DNA of 64,000 nucleotides from Bradyrhizobium sp. LMTR 3 (GTDB taxonomy: Bacteria > Pseudomonadota > Alphaproteobacteria > Rhizobiales > Xanthobacteraceae), in NCBI RefSeq assembly GCF_001693485.1, contig NZ_MAXC01000049.1, forward strand, positions 124,001-188,000, given 5' to 3'. Below, in pieces: positions 8,699-16,132 of this stretch (positions within the stretch are counted from its first letter, which is position 1; each line of letters begins with the position of its first letter). Both the position numbers and the translations under genes were made by a program. The notes beneath the pieces were generated by a model that was given only the letters and a program-made list of their open reading frames with translations, ran no database searches and had not been told where the DNA came from.

Positions 8699-9295
8699 AT
8701 GGCTCGCGTCAAATTTCTTTGTGATGCCGACCGTTGCATCGAGTGCAACGCCTGCGTGACCGCCTGCAAGAACGAACATGAAGTGCCGTGGGGCATCAAT
8801 CGCCGCCGCGTCGTCACCATCAATGACGGCAAGCCCGGCGAACGCTCGGTCTCCATGGCCTGCATGCACTGCACGGATGCGCCGTGCGCCGCGGTTTGCC
8901 CGGTGTCGTGCTTCTACACCACCGCCGACGGCGTCGTGCTGCACTCCAAGGATCTGTGCATCGGCTGCGGTTACTGCTTCTACGCCTGTCCGTTCGGCGC
9001 GCCGCAATATCCGAAGGTCGGCAACTTCGGATCGCGCGGCAAGATGGACAAGTGCACCTACTGCGCGGGCGGGCCGGAAGCCGACTCGACGCCGGCCGAA
9101 TACGCCAAATACGGCGCCAACCGTCTGGCCGAAGGCAAGCTGCCGATTTGCGCCGAGATGTGCTCGACCAAATCACTGCTTGCCGGGGACGGCGCGATCA
9201 TCGCCGAGATCTACAAGGAGCGGGTGATGAAGCGCGGCTATGGCTCCGGCATGTGGGGCTGGAAGACCGCCTACAGCGATTCACCGACCGGCTGA
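8699..9295 (+). CDS. fdoH: Formate dehydrogenase iron-sulfur beta subunit
   Basis: A 198-residue ferredoxin-type subunit with four cysteine groups: CIECNACVTAC near residue 13, CMHCTDAPCAAVCP near 55, CIGCGYCFYACP near 86, and CTYC...CAEMC near 118-155. It should carry four 4Fe-4S clusters passing electrons from FdoG to the cytochrome. It is much shorter than the E. coli FdnH/FdoH subunits (~300 residues) and lacks their C-terminal membrane anchor, so attachment must rely on FdoI. A GAGAGGAG-type site precedes the ATG. Confidence 0.95.
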   Translation: MARVKFLCDADRCIECNACVTACKNEHEVPWGINRRRVVTINDGKPGERSVSMACMHCTDAPCAAVCPVSCFYTTADGVVLHSKDLCIGCGYCFYACPFGAPQYPKVGNFGSRGKMDKCTYCAGGPEADSTPAEYAKYGANRLAEGKLPICAEMCSTKSLLAGDGAIIAEIYKERVMKRGYGSGMWGWKTAYSDSPTG

Positions 9296-9302
9296 TGCAA
9301 CG

Positions 9303-9326
9303 GCCGCCGCGCTTCGGCGCGGCGGC
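9303..9326 (+). terminator. Intercistronic GC hairpin between fdoH and fdoI
   Basis: GCCGCCGCGC-TTCG-GCGCGGCGGC is a perfect 10-bp stem with a UUCG tetraloop, 7 bp after the fdoH stop. There is no T-tract, so it is more likely an mRNA-stability or partial attenuation element than a full terminator. Confidence 0.6.
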
Positions 9327-9363
9327 ATCAGGGTAATTCCGATAACCGAAAGGCGTTGTGCAA

Positions 9364-10392
9364 ATGCCAGGCTCTCTTTCAAATCTCAAATTCGCTGTTT
9401 TCAAGCCGCTGCTTGCCGCGCTCGCGCTGTTGTTCGTGTTCGCGCAGCCCGCGGCCGCACAGATTTCCTTCAAGCCGACCGCCGAGGCCGTTCAGGAAGA
9501 CAAGCTTCTGAACGCGCTGAAGGAGGGCGACAAGATCACCGGGCGCGTATCGATCCCCGACGGAAATGCTGCCAATCTGATCCAGCCTGCGGGGCGCGAC
9601 TGGCGCGACTTCCAGCGCAGCAAGCTGCCCTGGATCGGCGGCATTGCCATCCTCGGCATGCTGGCTGTGCTCGCGATCTTCCTGATGGTGCGCGGCCGGA
9701 TTCGCGTCGAGAATGGGTTTTCGGGCAAGACGATGTTGCGGTTTGCCAGCTTCGAACGTTTCACCCACTGGCTGACGGCAAGCTGTTTCATCGTCCTGGC
9801 GCTCTCGGGTCTGAACGTCAGCTTCGGACGCACCCTGATCCTGCCACTGTTCGGCGCGGACGCCTTTGCGGCCATGTCGGCCTGGGCCAAGCTCGCGCAC
9901 AACTACCTGGCATTCCCGTTCATGCTGGGTCTTGCGATCATGTTCCTGATCTGGATCAAGGATAATATCCCCGGAAAGCTGGACATTGAGTGGATCAAGC
10001 AGGGTGGCGGTCTTTTCTCAAAGGGAGGGCACCACACGCCAGCCAAGCGGTTCAATGCCGGTCAAAAGGGCATTTTCTGGATCGTGATCATCGGCGGCGT
10101 GCTGATGTCGGTGTCCGGCTGGTTCCTGCTGTTCCCATATCTTCCGGGCAACGTCACCGCACTCCAGTTCTGGACCGTGATCCACGCCGTGATCGCGATG
10201 CTCTTCATCGCCGCCATGCTGGCGCACATCTATATCGGTTCGATCGGCATGGAGGGGGCGTTTGATGCGATGGGAACCGGTGAGGTCGATCTCAACTGGG
10301 CCAAGGAGCATCACGCGATCTGGGTCAAGGAACAGCAGGCAAAGGGCGAAGCTCCATCTGATAGCACGGCCCGCGCAGTACCGGCCGAATAG
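9364..10392 (+). CDS. fdoI: Formate dehydrogenase cytochrome b556 gamma subunit
   Basis: A 342-residue membrane protein starting MPGSLSNLKFAVFKPLLAAL; an in-frame GTG at 9358 is possible. It has an N-terminal signal (FVFAQPAAAQ), a periplasmic spacer, then about five helices: IGGIAILGMLAVLAIFLMV, the FERFTHWLTASCFIVLAL helix, AFPFMLGLAIMFLIWI, GIFWIVIIGGVLMSVSGWF and the FWTVIHAVIAML/AHIYIG helix. The histidines in FTHW, AHNY, IHAV and AHIY are candidate haem b ligands. It would pass electrons from FdoH to quinone. The extra N-terminal signal and helix are typical of the longer alphaproteobacterial form. Confidence 0.93.
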   Translation: MPGSLSNLKFAVFKPLLAALALLFVFAQPAAAQISFKPTAEAVQEDKLLNALKEGDKITGRVSIPDGNAANLIQPAGRDWRDFQRSKLPWIGGIAILGMLAVLAIFLMVRGRIRVENGFSGKTMLRFASFERFTHWLTASCFIVLALSGLNVSFGRTLILPLFGADAFAAMSAWAKLAHNYLAFPFMLGLAIMFLIWIKDNIPGKLDIEWIKQGGGLFSKGGHHTPAKRFNAGQKGIFWIVIIGGVLMSVSGWFLLFPYLPGNVTALQFWTVIHAVIAMLFIAAMLAHIYIGSIGMEGAFDAMGTGEVDLNWAKEHHAIWVKEQQAKGEAPSDSTARAVPAE

Positions 10393-10427
10393 TCCGGTCA
10401 GGCGCAAGCAAAACGTGAGGAAGTGAC

Positions 10428-10583
10428 ATGAAATCCTTTGTTGCGGCTCTGGCGTTCGCCATCGTCGCTGCTGTCGGCGTCGCGATGGTGCTCAACACCA
10501 TTCAGGAGCCAAGCTCCGTCGCCTTTACGACCACGGGCGCCAGGGTCAGCGATCCCGGCCATAATCTGATCGGCCCGGGCTGA
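10428..10583 (+). CDS. Small single-span membrane protein downstream of fdoI
   Basis: A 51-residue ORF starting MKSFVAALAFAIVAAVGVAM, with one N-terminal hydrophobic helix or signal and a polar tail (GARVSDPGHNLIGPG). GTGAGGAAGTGAC before the ATG gives a GAGGAA ribosome binding site. It sits 35 bp after fdoI and 8 bp before the DUF971 gene, so it belongs to the operon. No family is recognised. It could be a small accessory subunit of the membrane complex. Confidence 0.7.
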   Translation: MKSFVAALAFAIVAAVGVAMVLNTIQEPSSVAFTTTGARVSDPGHNLIGPG

Positions 10584-10591
10584 CGCCGGCG

Positions 10592-10978
10592 GTGGGCGTG
10601 CCTGACGTCACGCTGGCGTGGCCGGTTGAAATTCGCCTGCCGAAGGATCGCCGCACGTTGCGCGTGGCCTTTGACGATGGCCGCACATTCGATCTCTCCG
10701 CCGAATTGCTCCGGGTCACCAGCCCGTCCGCCGAAGTGCAGGGGCATTCCGAAGCCGAGCGCAAGACCGTCGGCGGCAAACGCAATGTTACCATTCTTTC
10801 GGTCGATCCTGTCGGCAACTATGCTGTCAGAATAGGGTTCGACGACATGCACGCGACCGGCATCTACTCCTGGGCGTTTTTGCACGATCTCGGTGAGAAT
10901 GCCGAGCGGCGCTTTCAGGACTACCTCGACGACCTGCAGGCCAAGGGGCTCGACCGCGACAGGCCGGGCGTACGCTGA
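10592..10978 (+). CDS. DUF971 (gamma-butyrobetaine hydroxylase-like N-terminal domain) protein
   Basis: A 128-residue protein from a GTG at 10592 (10598 is an alternative). The DUF971 pattern is clear: WPVEIRLPKDRRTLRVAFDD, LSAELLRVTSPSAEVQGH, then VGNYAVRIGFDDMHATGIYS and WAFLHDLGE. Related domains occur at the N-terminus of gamma-butyrobetaine hydroxylase and in proteins linked to Fe-S scaffold biology. Here it stands alone beside a formate dehydrogenase with at least five Fe-S clusters, so a cluster-related role is plausible but inferred. Confidence 0.85.
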   Translation: MGVPDVTLAWPVEIRLPKDRRTLRVAFDDGRTFDLSAELLRVTSPSAEVQGHSEAERKTVGGKRNVTILSVDPVGNYAVRIGFDDMHATGIYSWAFLHDLGENAERRFQDYLDDLQAKGLDRDRPGVR

Positions 10979-10990
10979 GGGCCGGCGGGA

Positions 10991-12325
10991 ATGGCATTCA
11001 CCGATTCGGCGAAAGCTTCCCGTCGCAAGGCAGGCCGGTCGGCGCTTCTGGCACTTGCGGCCGTGCTGATCGCGCTGCCGATCAGCGCAACGGCTGCCGT
11101 CGCGCAACTCCGCGGGCATGGCGGGCCGGTTCGGGCGTTGGCGATCTCGTCCGACGGTCAAAGCGCGATCTCCGGCAGTTTCGATTCAACCGCGATCCGC
11201 TGGTCGCTGACGCGCAATGCGGCCGAGCAGGTGCTTCGTTTCCATTCCGACGCGGTCAACGCGGTCGTGCTGCTCGGGGAAGGACGCGCAGCGACCGCCG
11301 GCGCTGACGGTCGCATCGCCATCTGGACCCTTGGCAAGGCGGAGCCCGACACGGTGCTCGAAGGCCACACGGCGCCGATCGTGGCGCTTGCCGTTTCGCC
11401 CGATGGCGCGACGCTCGCGTCGGCGTCGTGGGATCACACGGTGCGGCTCTGGCCGCTCGCAGGCGGCGCGCCGCGCGTGCTCGATGAGCATACGCAGAAC
11501 GTCAACGGCGTGGCGTTTACGGCCGATGGCCGCACGCTGGTCAGCGTCAGCTACGACCTCAGCGTTCGCATCTGGCCGCTGTCGGGCGCGCAGGCGCCGA
11601 CCGTCGTTCCGATGCCGACACCGCTCAATGCCGTGGCCGCAGGCCGTGACGGTGAAATCGCGGTCGGCGGTGCCGACGGCAAGGTTTACTTCCTGACCGC
11701 CAGCGGTGCGCGCGCCGGCGAGCTTGCGGCAGGGCCGAGGCCGGTGATCTCGATTGCGATTTCGCCTGATGGCGCGCATGTGGCCGCCGCGGGCATCGGC
11801 GGCACGGTCGCGGTGATCGACCGCAAGGCGCGTACGCTCGCGCGCACGCTGGTTGGTCCGGGCCTTCCGGTCTGGTCGGTCGTATTCGCACCCGACAGCC
11901 GCACGCTGCTCACGGGCGGCGCCGACAACATCATCCGGCGCTGGAATGCTGCGACAGGCGAGCCGGTCGATCCGCTTCTCGTGGAAACGGCAGGAGATCC
12001 GCTCGCCGCCTATGCCGGAGATCGCGGCGCGGAGGTCTTTCGAGCCTGTGTGGCCTGCCATACGCTTGGTGCCGATCAGGTCAACCGCGCAGGCCCCACG
12101 CTCGCCGGCATCTTCGGCCGACGAATTGCAACCGCGCCCGGATATAATTTTTCCGAAGCGCTCAAGCGCCTCGATATCGTCTGGACGCCCGAGACGGTTT
12201 CCAAACTGTTCGAGGTCGGGCCGCAGGCCTACACGCCCGGCACCAAGATGCCGGAGCAGCGCATCGGCTCGGAGCAGGACCGCGCCGCGCTGGTGCAATT
12301 CCTCGAGCGGGCGACCAAGCGATAG
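10991..12325 (+). CDS. Exported WD40 beta-propeller fused to C-terminal cytochrome c
   Basis: A 444-residue protein with a Sec signal (LLALAAVLIALPISATAAVAQ), about seven WD40-type blades and a C-terminal c-type cytochrome. Blade signatures include HTAPIVALAVSPDGATLASA and SWDHTVRLWPL; the last is ADNIIRRWNAATGEP. The haem motif CVACH covers residues 353-357, and TPGTKMPEQ supplies a likely axial Met. It lies 12 bp after the DUF971 gene. Its role is unknown: a periplasmic redox partner or docking protein for the formate dehydrogenase is the simplest reading from context. Confidence 0.9.
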   Translation: MAFTDSAKASRRKAGRSALLALAAVLIALPISATAAVAQLRGHGGPVRALAISSDGQSAISGSFDSTAIRWSLTRNAAEQVLRFHSDAVNAVVLLGEGRAATAGADGRIAIWTLGKAEPDTVLEGHTAPIVALAVSPDGATLASASWDHTVRLWPLAGGAPRVLDEHTQNVNGVAFTADGRTLVSVSYDLSVRIWPLSGAQAPTVVPMPTPLNAVAAGRDGEIAVGGADGKVYFLTASGARAGELAAGPRPVISIAISPDGAHVAAAGIGGTVAVIDRKARTLARTLVGPGLPVWSVVFAPDSRTLLTGGADNIIRRWNAATGEPVDPLLVETAGDPLAAYAGDRGAEVFRACVACHTLGADQVNRAGPTLAGIFGRRIATAPGYNFSEALKRLDIVWTPETVSKLFEVGPQAYTPGTKMPEQRIGSEQDRAALVQFLERATKR

Positions 12326-12357
12326 GGCCGATCGACGCTGCGACTATGCCGATTGCG

Positions 12358-12570
12358 TCAATGCTTCGCGGGTGGTGTCGAGAAGACCAGCGACATATCC
12401 TCGTACTCCTCGATCGGAAGCCTGGTGACGCCCGCGGAGGCCGGAGATTTCTTCGACAACGCCACGCCGGTGGTTACGGTAGAACGTTCATGGGAAATTG
12501 AGTACGAGCGCATCGTGGTTGCGACCGCGAGCAGGGCGACTGCCACGAATCCGGAAATCAACAGCTTCAT
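12358..12570 (-). CDS. Small exported or membrane-anchored hypothetical protein
   Basis: A 70-residue ORF (start MKLLISGFVAVALLAVATTM) chosen because GGAG lies just upstream of the ATG at 12570; a longer in-frame opening to 12633 has no such site. The N-terminus is a hydrophobic helix and the rest is polar (RLPIEEYEDMSLVFSTPPAK). It is convergent with the WD40-cytochrome gene. No family is recognised. Confidence 0.55.
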   Translation of the reverse strand: MKLLISGFVAVALLAVATTMRSYSISHERSTVTTGVALSKKSPASAGVTRLPIEEYEDMSLVFSTPPAKH

Positions 12571-12768
12571 GGAAAGCTCCGTTGGTTCGAAATGCAGTGT
12601 GGCTTGCACCACTGCAATACGGCCAACGGTCACGCGCGAATGTGGCCTGCGTCACCTATCACGATCTTGTTTTTGACGATCGGGCCGGTTCCTTAGCGGG
12701 TAAAGAGACGCGGGTCCGCATTGCTGAACGTTTCCAGCGGCGAACTACGCACCTGGAGCAAAAGCTGC

Positions 12769-12996
12769 TTACGGAGCAGGACGACGACCGGTCCGCGGGT
12801 TGAGCGGACCCGTTGGCCGGCGCCTCAAGGCTTCCGGCAGGAATTTTTCGTCCGGAGCGGCAACGGCGCTGGAGCGAACGTCCGCCGCGGTTTGGGCGCG
12901 TTCGTGCTCGGTTTGATTGTCCTTGAACCTTCGCTTGACGTCGAGGCCACCAACGGGATCGTTGACGCCGTGTTGAATGTCCCTGAAGTCGTCCAC
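12769..12996 (-). CDS. Possible small hypothetical protein (GTG start)
   Basis: A 75-residue frame beginning VDDFRDIQHGVNDPVGGLDV. A strong GGGGAGG lies about 5 bp before the GTG at 12996, which is the main support. The C-terminal third is Arg/Pro-rich and could be out-of-frame noise. The surrounding 12634-13158 stretch holds no other convincing gene, and an overlapping plus-strand frame is equally open. Treat as tentative. Confidence 0.3.
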   Translation of the reverse strand: MDDFRDIQHGVNDPVGGLDVKRRFKDNQTEHERAQTAADVRSSAVAAPDEKFLPEALRRRPTGPLNPRTGRRPAP

Positions 12997-13158
12997 AGAA
13001 TCCTCCCCGACTTCCATCCCATCCGTATCTTTGGAAACGCGGACCGGAGAATCAGGTTCCTCCTGCGTCCCTCAGGAGGCGCCGTTAAATTGAAGCATCA
13101 AATGGAACCGGCAGTGCCACGCCCAATTGATTCCAGATGAAGCGAGATGGAGCGGCAG

Positions 13159-13503
13159 ATGAGCGACAGCACCGTCAAGAAGGTATCCAGCAAAACCGCA
13201 CCCAAGGGAACGATGGGTCAAACCTATCTCGTTTCCGGCAAACACCTCTCGATGCGCCTATGGGAAAACGAACAGCCGCAAACCGACATATCCCGGCCGA
13301 GAGATTATGAAACGGTGGGCTATGTCGTGAATGGACGTGCTGAACTTGTTATCGAGGGTCAGACGATAAGGCTGGAGCCAGGAGACTCCTGGCTGGTGCC
13401 GGCGCATGCCGAACACAGCTATCGCATTCTCGAGCCATTTACGGCCGTGGAGGCGACGGCACCGCCCGCGCAAGTGCATGGCCGCGACGAAGTAAAAGCG
13501 TAG
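13159..13503 (+). CDS. Cupin-domain protein
   Basis: A 114-residue single-domain cupin. GGAG a few bases upstream favours the ATG at 13159 over 13147. Cupin features: DYETVGYVVNGRAELVIEGQ (motif 1 region, with Tyr/Val in place of the metal-binding HxH) and LEPGDSWLVPAHAEHSYRIL (motif 2 with His). The N-terminus is polar and basic. The partial loss of motif 1 histidines makes metal catalysis uncertain. It is followed by a small membrane protein gene 31 bp downstream. Confidence 0.8.
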   Translation: MSDSTVKKVSSKTAPKGTMGQTYLVSGKHLSMRLWENEQPQTDISRPRDYETVGYVVNGRAELVIEGQTIRLEPGDSWLVPAHAEHSYRILEPFTAVEATAPPAQVHGRDEVKA

Positions 13504-13534
13504 CCGGCACACAACAAGATTTTGGGAGAACGTG

Positions 13535-13684
13535 ATGGGACTCGAAGCAGTCTATTTCATCGGAGCGTTCGTGCTTCTTACCGCGCTGATCTATGGGACG
13601 CTGAGCTATCGTTATCGCAACAGGGCCGCGACGCAGGCCGGCGACGAAATCGTGAAGCAGCGGTATCGGGAGAACCAGGGCTGA
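13535..13684 (+). CDS. Small single-span membrane protein
   Basis: A 49-residue ORF (MGLEAVYFIGAFVLLTALIY at the start) with one clear transmembrane helix and a short basic cytoplasmic tail (LSYRYRNRAATQAGDEIVKQ). A GGGAGAA site lies 5 bp before the ATG. It probably shares a transcript with the cupin gene. No function is known to me. Confidence 0.7.
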   Translation: MGLEAVYFIGAFVLLTALIYGTLSYRYRNRAATQAGDEIVKQRYRENQG

Positions 13685-13718
13685 GGCAGGGAAAATTCGC
13701 TTCTCCAACAGGAGCTTC

Positions 13719-13795
13719 GTAGCCCGGATGAGCGAAGCGACATCCGGGATAGGTGCCCGAGATAACCCGGATGTCGCTTCGCTCATCCGGGCTAC
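13719..13795. repeat. 30-bp perfect inverted repeat, dispersed palindrome type
   Basis: The arms at 13719-13748 and 13766-13795 are exact reverse complements (each contains CCCGGATGAGCGAAGCGACA or its complement) around a 17-bp loop. The core, GATGAGCGAAGCGACATCC, is of a kind I associate with intergenic palindromes of Bradyrhizobium. It lies after the small membrane protein gene and could also end transcription. Confidence 0.85.
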
Positions 13796-13827
13796 AACTC
13801 TACAGCCTGCGCTGGGGACTGCGGCCA

Positions 13828-14055
13828 TCACAGCACGCCTTGCGTGTCCTCGGCGCCGAGTGCGGTCTTGTAACCGCCGTCCCGACCGGGGACGCTGACA
13901 TGAATCTCGTGCCCTTCGCGCATCGCCAGCGACGCGGCGGCGACGGCCGCTTCGAAGGCTGCTTCCTTCGTGTCATATCTATTCTGCGCATTCCCGTCAT
14001 GGAGGACCGTCCAGCCGTCCGGCTCGGAGACGATCATGTATTCGGCCAATCCCAT
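13828..14055 (-). CDS. DUF2188-like small protein
   Basis: A 75-residue protein starting MGLAEYMIVSEPDGWTVLHD, with an ideal AAGGAGG site. The pattern (surface Trp, a helical segment KEAAFEAAVAAASLAMREGH, then a short strand HEIHVSVPGRDG) fits DUF2188. The family is small, soluble and often stress-linked. A perfect EcfG-type promoter lies just upstream, so it is likely part of the general stress response. Confidence 0.75.
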   Translation of the reverse strand: MGLAEYMIVSEPDGWTVLHDGNAQNRYDTKEAAFEAAVAAASLAMREGHEIHVSVPGRDGGYKTALGAEDTQGVL

Positions 14056-14082
14056 CGGAGCCTCCTTGCTGTTCGCAAGGCC

Positions 14083-14107
14083 AACGTCGAGACCGTTGCC
14101 GGGTTCC
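14083..14107 (-). promoter_or_regulatory. EcfG-type stress promoter (GGAAC-N16-CGTT)
   Basis: On the minus strand GGAAC (14103-14107), 16 bp, then CGTT (14083-14086). The match is complete and the -10 element lies 28 bp upstream of the DUF2188 start, with the AAGGAGG site between. This is the consensus used by the alphaproteobacterial general stress sigma factor. Confidence 0.8.
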
Positions 14108-14181
14108 GATCGGGTGACCGTTTGGCGGGCATCACGCGCGCCGTGCCGGACTCCGGGTGGATCCCTGCCGCGAAGGGTCGG

Positions 14182-14376
14182 TCAGGTTTTCGGGGGACGT
14201 CCACGCTTGGCAAATGTCAGTCCCTGCATGTCGGCGGCGTTCTGTAGAAGACCTGCGCGCTTCAAAGCTTCGCTTCGTGCAGGACCATGAGGCATGGCCC
14301 GCGCCTTCTCCAGCGCTGCCAGTGCTTCGGAATGCAGGTCCCGCTGGGGCCGATCTTCGACCTTCCTCTTGTCCAT
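14182..14376 (-). CDS. Small hypothetical protein
   Basis: A 64-residue basic, soluble ORF (MDKRKVEDRPQRDLHSEALA at the start) with a helical middle (ALEKARAMPHGPARSEALKR) and a C-terminal RGRPPKT resembling an AT-hook core. Upstream on the minus strand, GCCTCCTAGTC gives only a weak ribosome site. It seems conserved in composition with Bradyrhizobium small proteins I recall; no function is assigned. Confidence 0.55.
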   Translation of the reverse strand: MDKRKVEDRPQRDLHSEALAALEKARAMPHGPARSEALKRAGLLQNAADMQGLTFAKRGRPPKT

Positions 14377-14499
14377 TCAAAAAGACTAGGAGGCGGGAAC
14401 ATCGCCTGTCTGTACGCTTCTAGACGTTGGAACCCTGAGTCCACCGATTTATCGGAACAAAATCCCATACTTTCCGCTTCCAATTCTGGAGGTGTCCCA

Positions 14500-14655
14500 A
14501 TGAGCAAGGAAAAGCCCACCGATGATCCGCGCCAGCAGACCGACTGGGGATCACACAAGCAGACTGACAAGCCGTGGAAAGAGAAGCCGGAGAAGGAGCA
14601 ACGGTCGTCGTCGAAAGTAGACCTGGAAAAGTGGCATGAGACCAACACCCATTAG
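14500..14655 (+). CDS. Small charged, probably disordered protein
   Basis: A 51-residue ORF starting MSKEKPTDDPRQQTDWGSHK and rich in Lys, Glu, Gln and Ser, with no hydrophobic core. TGGAGG lies 8 bp before the ATG, an excellent site, which is the main reason to call it. The composition resembles stress-induced hydrophilic small proteins. No family is recognised. Confidence 0.6.
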   Translation: MSKEKPTDDPRQQTDWGSHKQTDKPWKEKPEKEQRSSSKVDLEKWHETNTH

Positions 14656-14679
14656 TTTGCTGCATGAGGGCCGCTCGCG

Positions 14680-14784
14680 CCCCTCATCCTGAGGAGCCCG
14701 CGAGAAGCGGGCGTCTCGAAGGATGTAGGCCACAGACGGGGCCTCATGGTTCGAGACGCGCTTCGCGCTCCTCACCATGAGGGG
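14680..14784. repeat. Paired inverted copies of a dispersed palindromic repeat
   Basis: A unit at 14680-14726 (CCTCATCCTGAGGAGCCCGC core) and an inverted relative at 14740-14784 (complement of CTCATGGTGAGGAGCGCGAA) face each other. Both share GAGGAG, GCGTCTCGAA and internal small stems. This type is familiar from Bradyrhizobium intergenic regions. It could fold into a large RNA structure after the upstream gene. Confidence 0.75.
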
Positions 14785-14818
14785 CTATGACACAGTACGA
14801 TTGTCCGGCGCTGTGGGA

Positions 14819-15007
14819 TGGATGGAGACGCTGCAGATGCTTGAAGAGAAGTTGAAGGAAGCAATCGTTGCTGAACTGAAACGGCAGGCAGCGAATGATC
14901 CGCGGGCGCTCAGCGTCGATGACTCCGAAGGCCTCGTCGTCAAGGGCAGGATCGATCTGGACGATCTGACGATGGTGATTGCGGGAGCTGTTGCCGGAGG
15001 ACCGTAA
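14819..15007 (+). CDS. Small hypothetical protein
   Basis: A 62-residue ORF, start METLQMLEEKLKEAIVAELK; starts at 14777 or 14837 are also open. It has an amphipathic helix then a strand-rich part (LVVKGRIDLDDLTMVIAGAV). The composition is that of a real soluble protein, but no family is recognised. A perfect EcfG-type promoter follows for the next gene. Confidence 0.5.
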   Translation, partial: WMETLQMLEEKLKEAIVAELKRQAANDPRALSVDDSEGLVVKGRIDLDDLTMVIAGAVAGGP

Positions 15008-15040
15008 GCGTTTCCGCAAAGGCTGCCATACGCTACTGCA

Positions 15041-15065
15041 GGAACGGAGATTGTCGCCGGGCGTT
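15041..15065 (+). promoter_or_regulatory. EcfG-type stress promoter (GGAAC-N16-CGTT)
   Basis: GGAAC at 15041-15045, a 16-bp spacer, and CGTT at 15062-15065: a complete match on the plus strand. It lies 28 bp before the ATG at 15094 and supports that start over the upstream TTG at 15079, which would be almost leaderless. Confidence 0.8.
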
Positions 15066-15093
15066 CTTTCAAAAATGATTGGACGCGAAGAAG

Positions 15094-15330
15094 ATGAAAG
15101 AACCGCTGCCCCTGTTGATAGAGAGTTCGATTGAAATCGCCTGGGACTATCTCGAGCGCACGGGAGAACTGGGTGATGCGATGGTGGCTGGGCGTTTCCT
15201 CAGCGACACGATAGAACTGATGGTGCGGCGTGGCGAGCGTCGGCGGTTGATGCTGGCCAACAAGGCAATCGCGGCCTATCAGCAATTCAGGCGGCAGCAG
15301 TCCGAACATCCGGTGCTCGCCTCAGCCTGA
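15094..15330 (+). CDS. Small helical hypothetical protein, stress-promoter linked
   Basis: A 78-residue soluble protein (MKEPLPLLIESSIEIAWDYL at the start), all-helical in appearance, with a basic centre (IELMVRRGERRRLMLANKAI) and a YQQFRRQQ segment. The start is set by the EcfG-type promoter 28 bp upstream. I know of similar short proteins in Bradyrhizobium but no function. Confidence 0.65.
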   Translation: MKEPLPLLIESSIEIAWDYLERTGELGDAMVAGRFLSDTIELMVRRGERRRLMLANKAIAAYQQFRRQQSEHPVLASA

Positions 15331-15371
15331 TGACCCCGTTTGCGCGAGCGCAAGTTGAAGCGTCGCTGCTG

Positions 15372-15447
15372 TTTTGACGCGTTTTCCTGACGTGAACCGG
15401 TGTCCACCCCGGACCAAGTCCGGGGCAGGCTTTCGCTGGAAAACGCT
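15372..15447. repeat. Dispersed repeat, copy 1
   Basis: Bases 15372-15407 match 37146-37181 in reverse complement over 36 bp with two differences; the shared core is GAACCGGTGTCCAC. Copy 1 continues with CCCGGACCAAGTCCGGGG and ends in GGAAAACGC, mirroring its start, so it is itself palindromic. Confidence 0.75.
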
Positions 15448-15502
15448 TCGGCTGTTCGCTTGCCCGAAGGGATCGAAGCCTGATCAGCGGCGTTTATAGC
15501 CC

Positions 15503-16099
15503 ATGAAAAAGGACGGCGAGACCGTGCGCATATGCAAGGTCGAGACCATTGCTCAGGGCAAGGGAAAGCTGGTCCGCGTGAGCTACGAACAGCGCAGGCG
15601 TGACGGCGAACGACAACGGCGCCATCGCGAGATCTACGACAACGGCAATTCGGCCGTCATTCTTCCCTATGATGCGGATCGCAAGACCGTGCTGCTCACC
15701 CGGCAATTGCGGCTGCCGGTATTGCTGCAGGACGGCATGGAGCGAACCGTAGAGGCGTGCGCCGGCAAGCTCGATGGCGAGGAGGCCGAACGGCGCATTG
15801 TGAAAGAGATGCAGGAAGAGCTCGGTTACAACATCTCGAAACTGGAACGGTTGTTCGAGCTCTATGTGAGCCCAGCCGCGATCATGGAAAAGATCGTCTT
15901 CTTCGTCTGCACTTACTCGCCGGTGAACAAGGTGTCCGACGGCGGCGGGCTTAAGGAGGAGGGGGAAGATATTGAGGTGGTCGAGACGACCCTGGAGCAG
16001 GCGGCTGCGATGGTCTCAACTGGAGAGATCGTCGACGCAAAGACGGTCGTTCTCGTTCAGTATCTGCGTGATCGCATGCAAGCTGCTATTCGCAGCTAG
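15503..16099 (+). CDS. Nudix hydrolase (ADP-sugar/GDP-mannose pyrophosphatase-like)
   Basis: A 198-residue protein with an N-terminal strand region (RVSYEQRRRDGERQRRHREI), then the Nudix helix at about residues 92-114: GKLDGEEAERRIVKEMQEEL followed by GY. The key Glu pair (EE) is present; the usual RE is KE. The VLLTRQLRLPVLLQDG stretch before the box is typical of NudK/NudF-type enzymes, which split nucleotide sugars or ADP-ribose. The exact substrate cannot be read from sequence. It is monocistronic and convergent with the SDR gene. Confidence 0.85.
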   Translation: MKKDGETVRICKVETIAQGKGKLVRVSYEQRRRDGERQRRHREIYDNGNSAVILPYDADRKTVLLTRQLRLPVLLQDGMERTVEACAGKLDGEEAERRIVKEMQEELGYNISKLERLFELYVSPAAIMEKIVFFVCTYSPVNKVSDGGGLKEEGEDIEVVETTLEQAAAMVSTGEIVDAKTVVLVQYLRDRMQAAIRS

Positions 16100-16132
16100 A
16101 TGGCACCGGCTGCCGCGTCCGGCCTGCATCCG

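Noticed and set aside
12634..13158. Plus-strand frame 12721-13140 as a gene
   Set aside because: Composition is inconsistent with a folded protein, there is no ribosome site, and it overlaps a slightly better minus-strand frame.
14410..14446. GGAAC and CGTT elements upstream of the 51-residue ORF at 14500
   Set aside because: The spacer is 24 bp, too long for a promoter of this class; a second GGAAC at 14455 has no acceptable -10.
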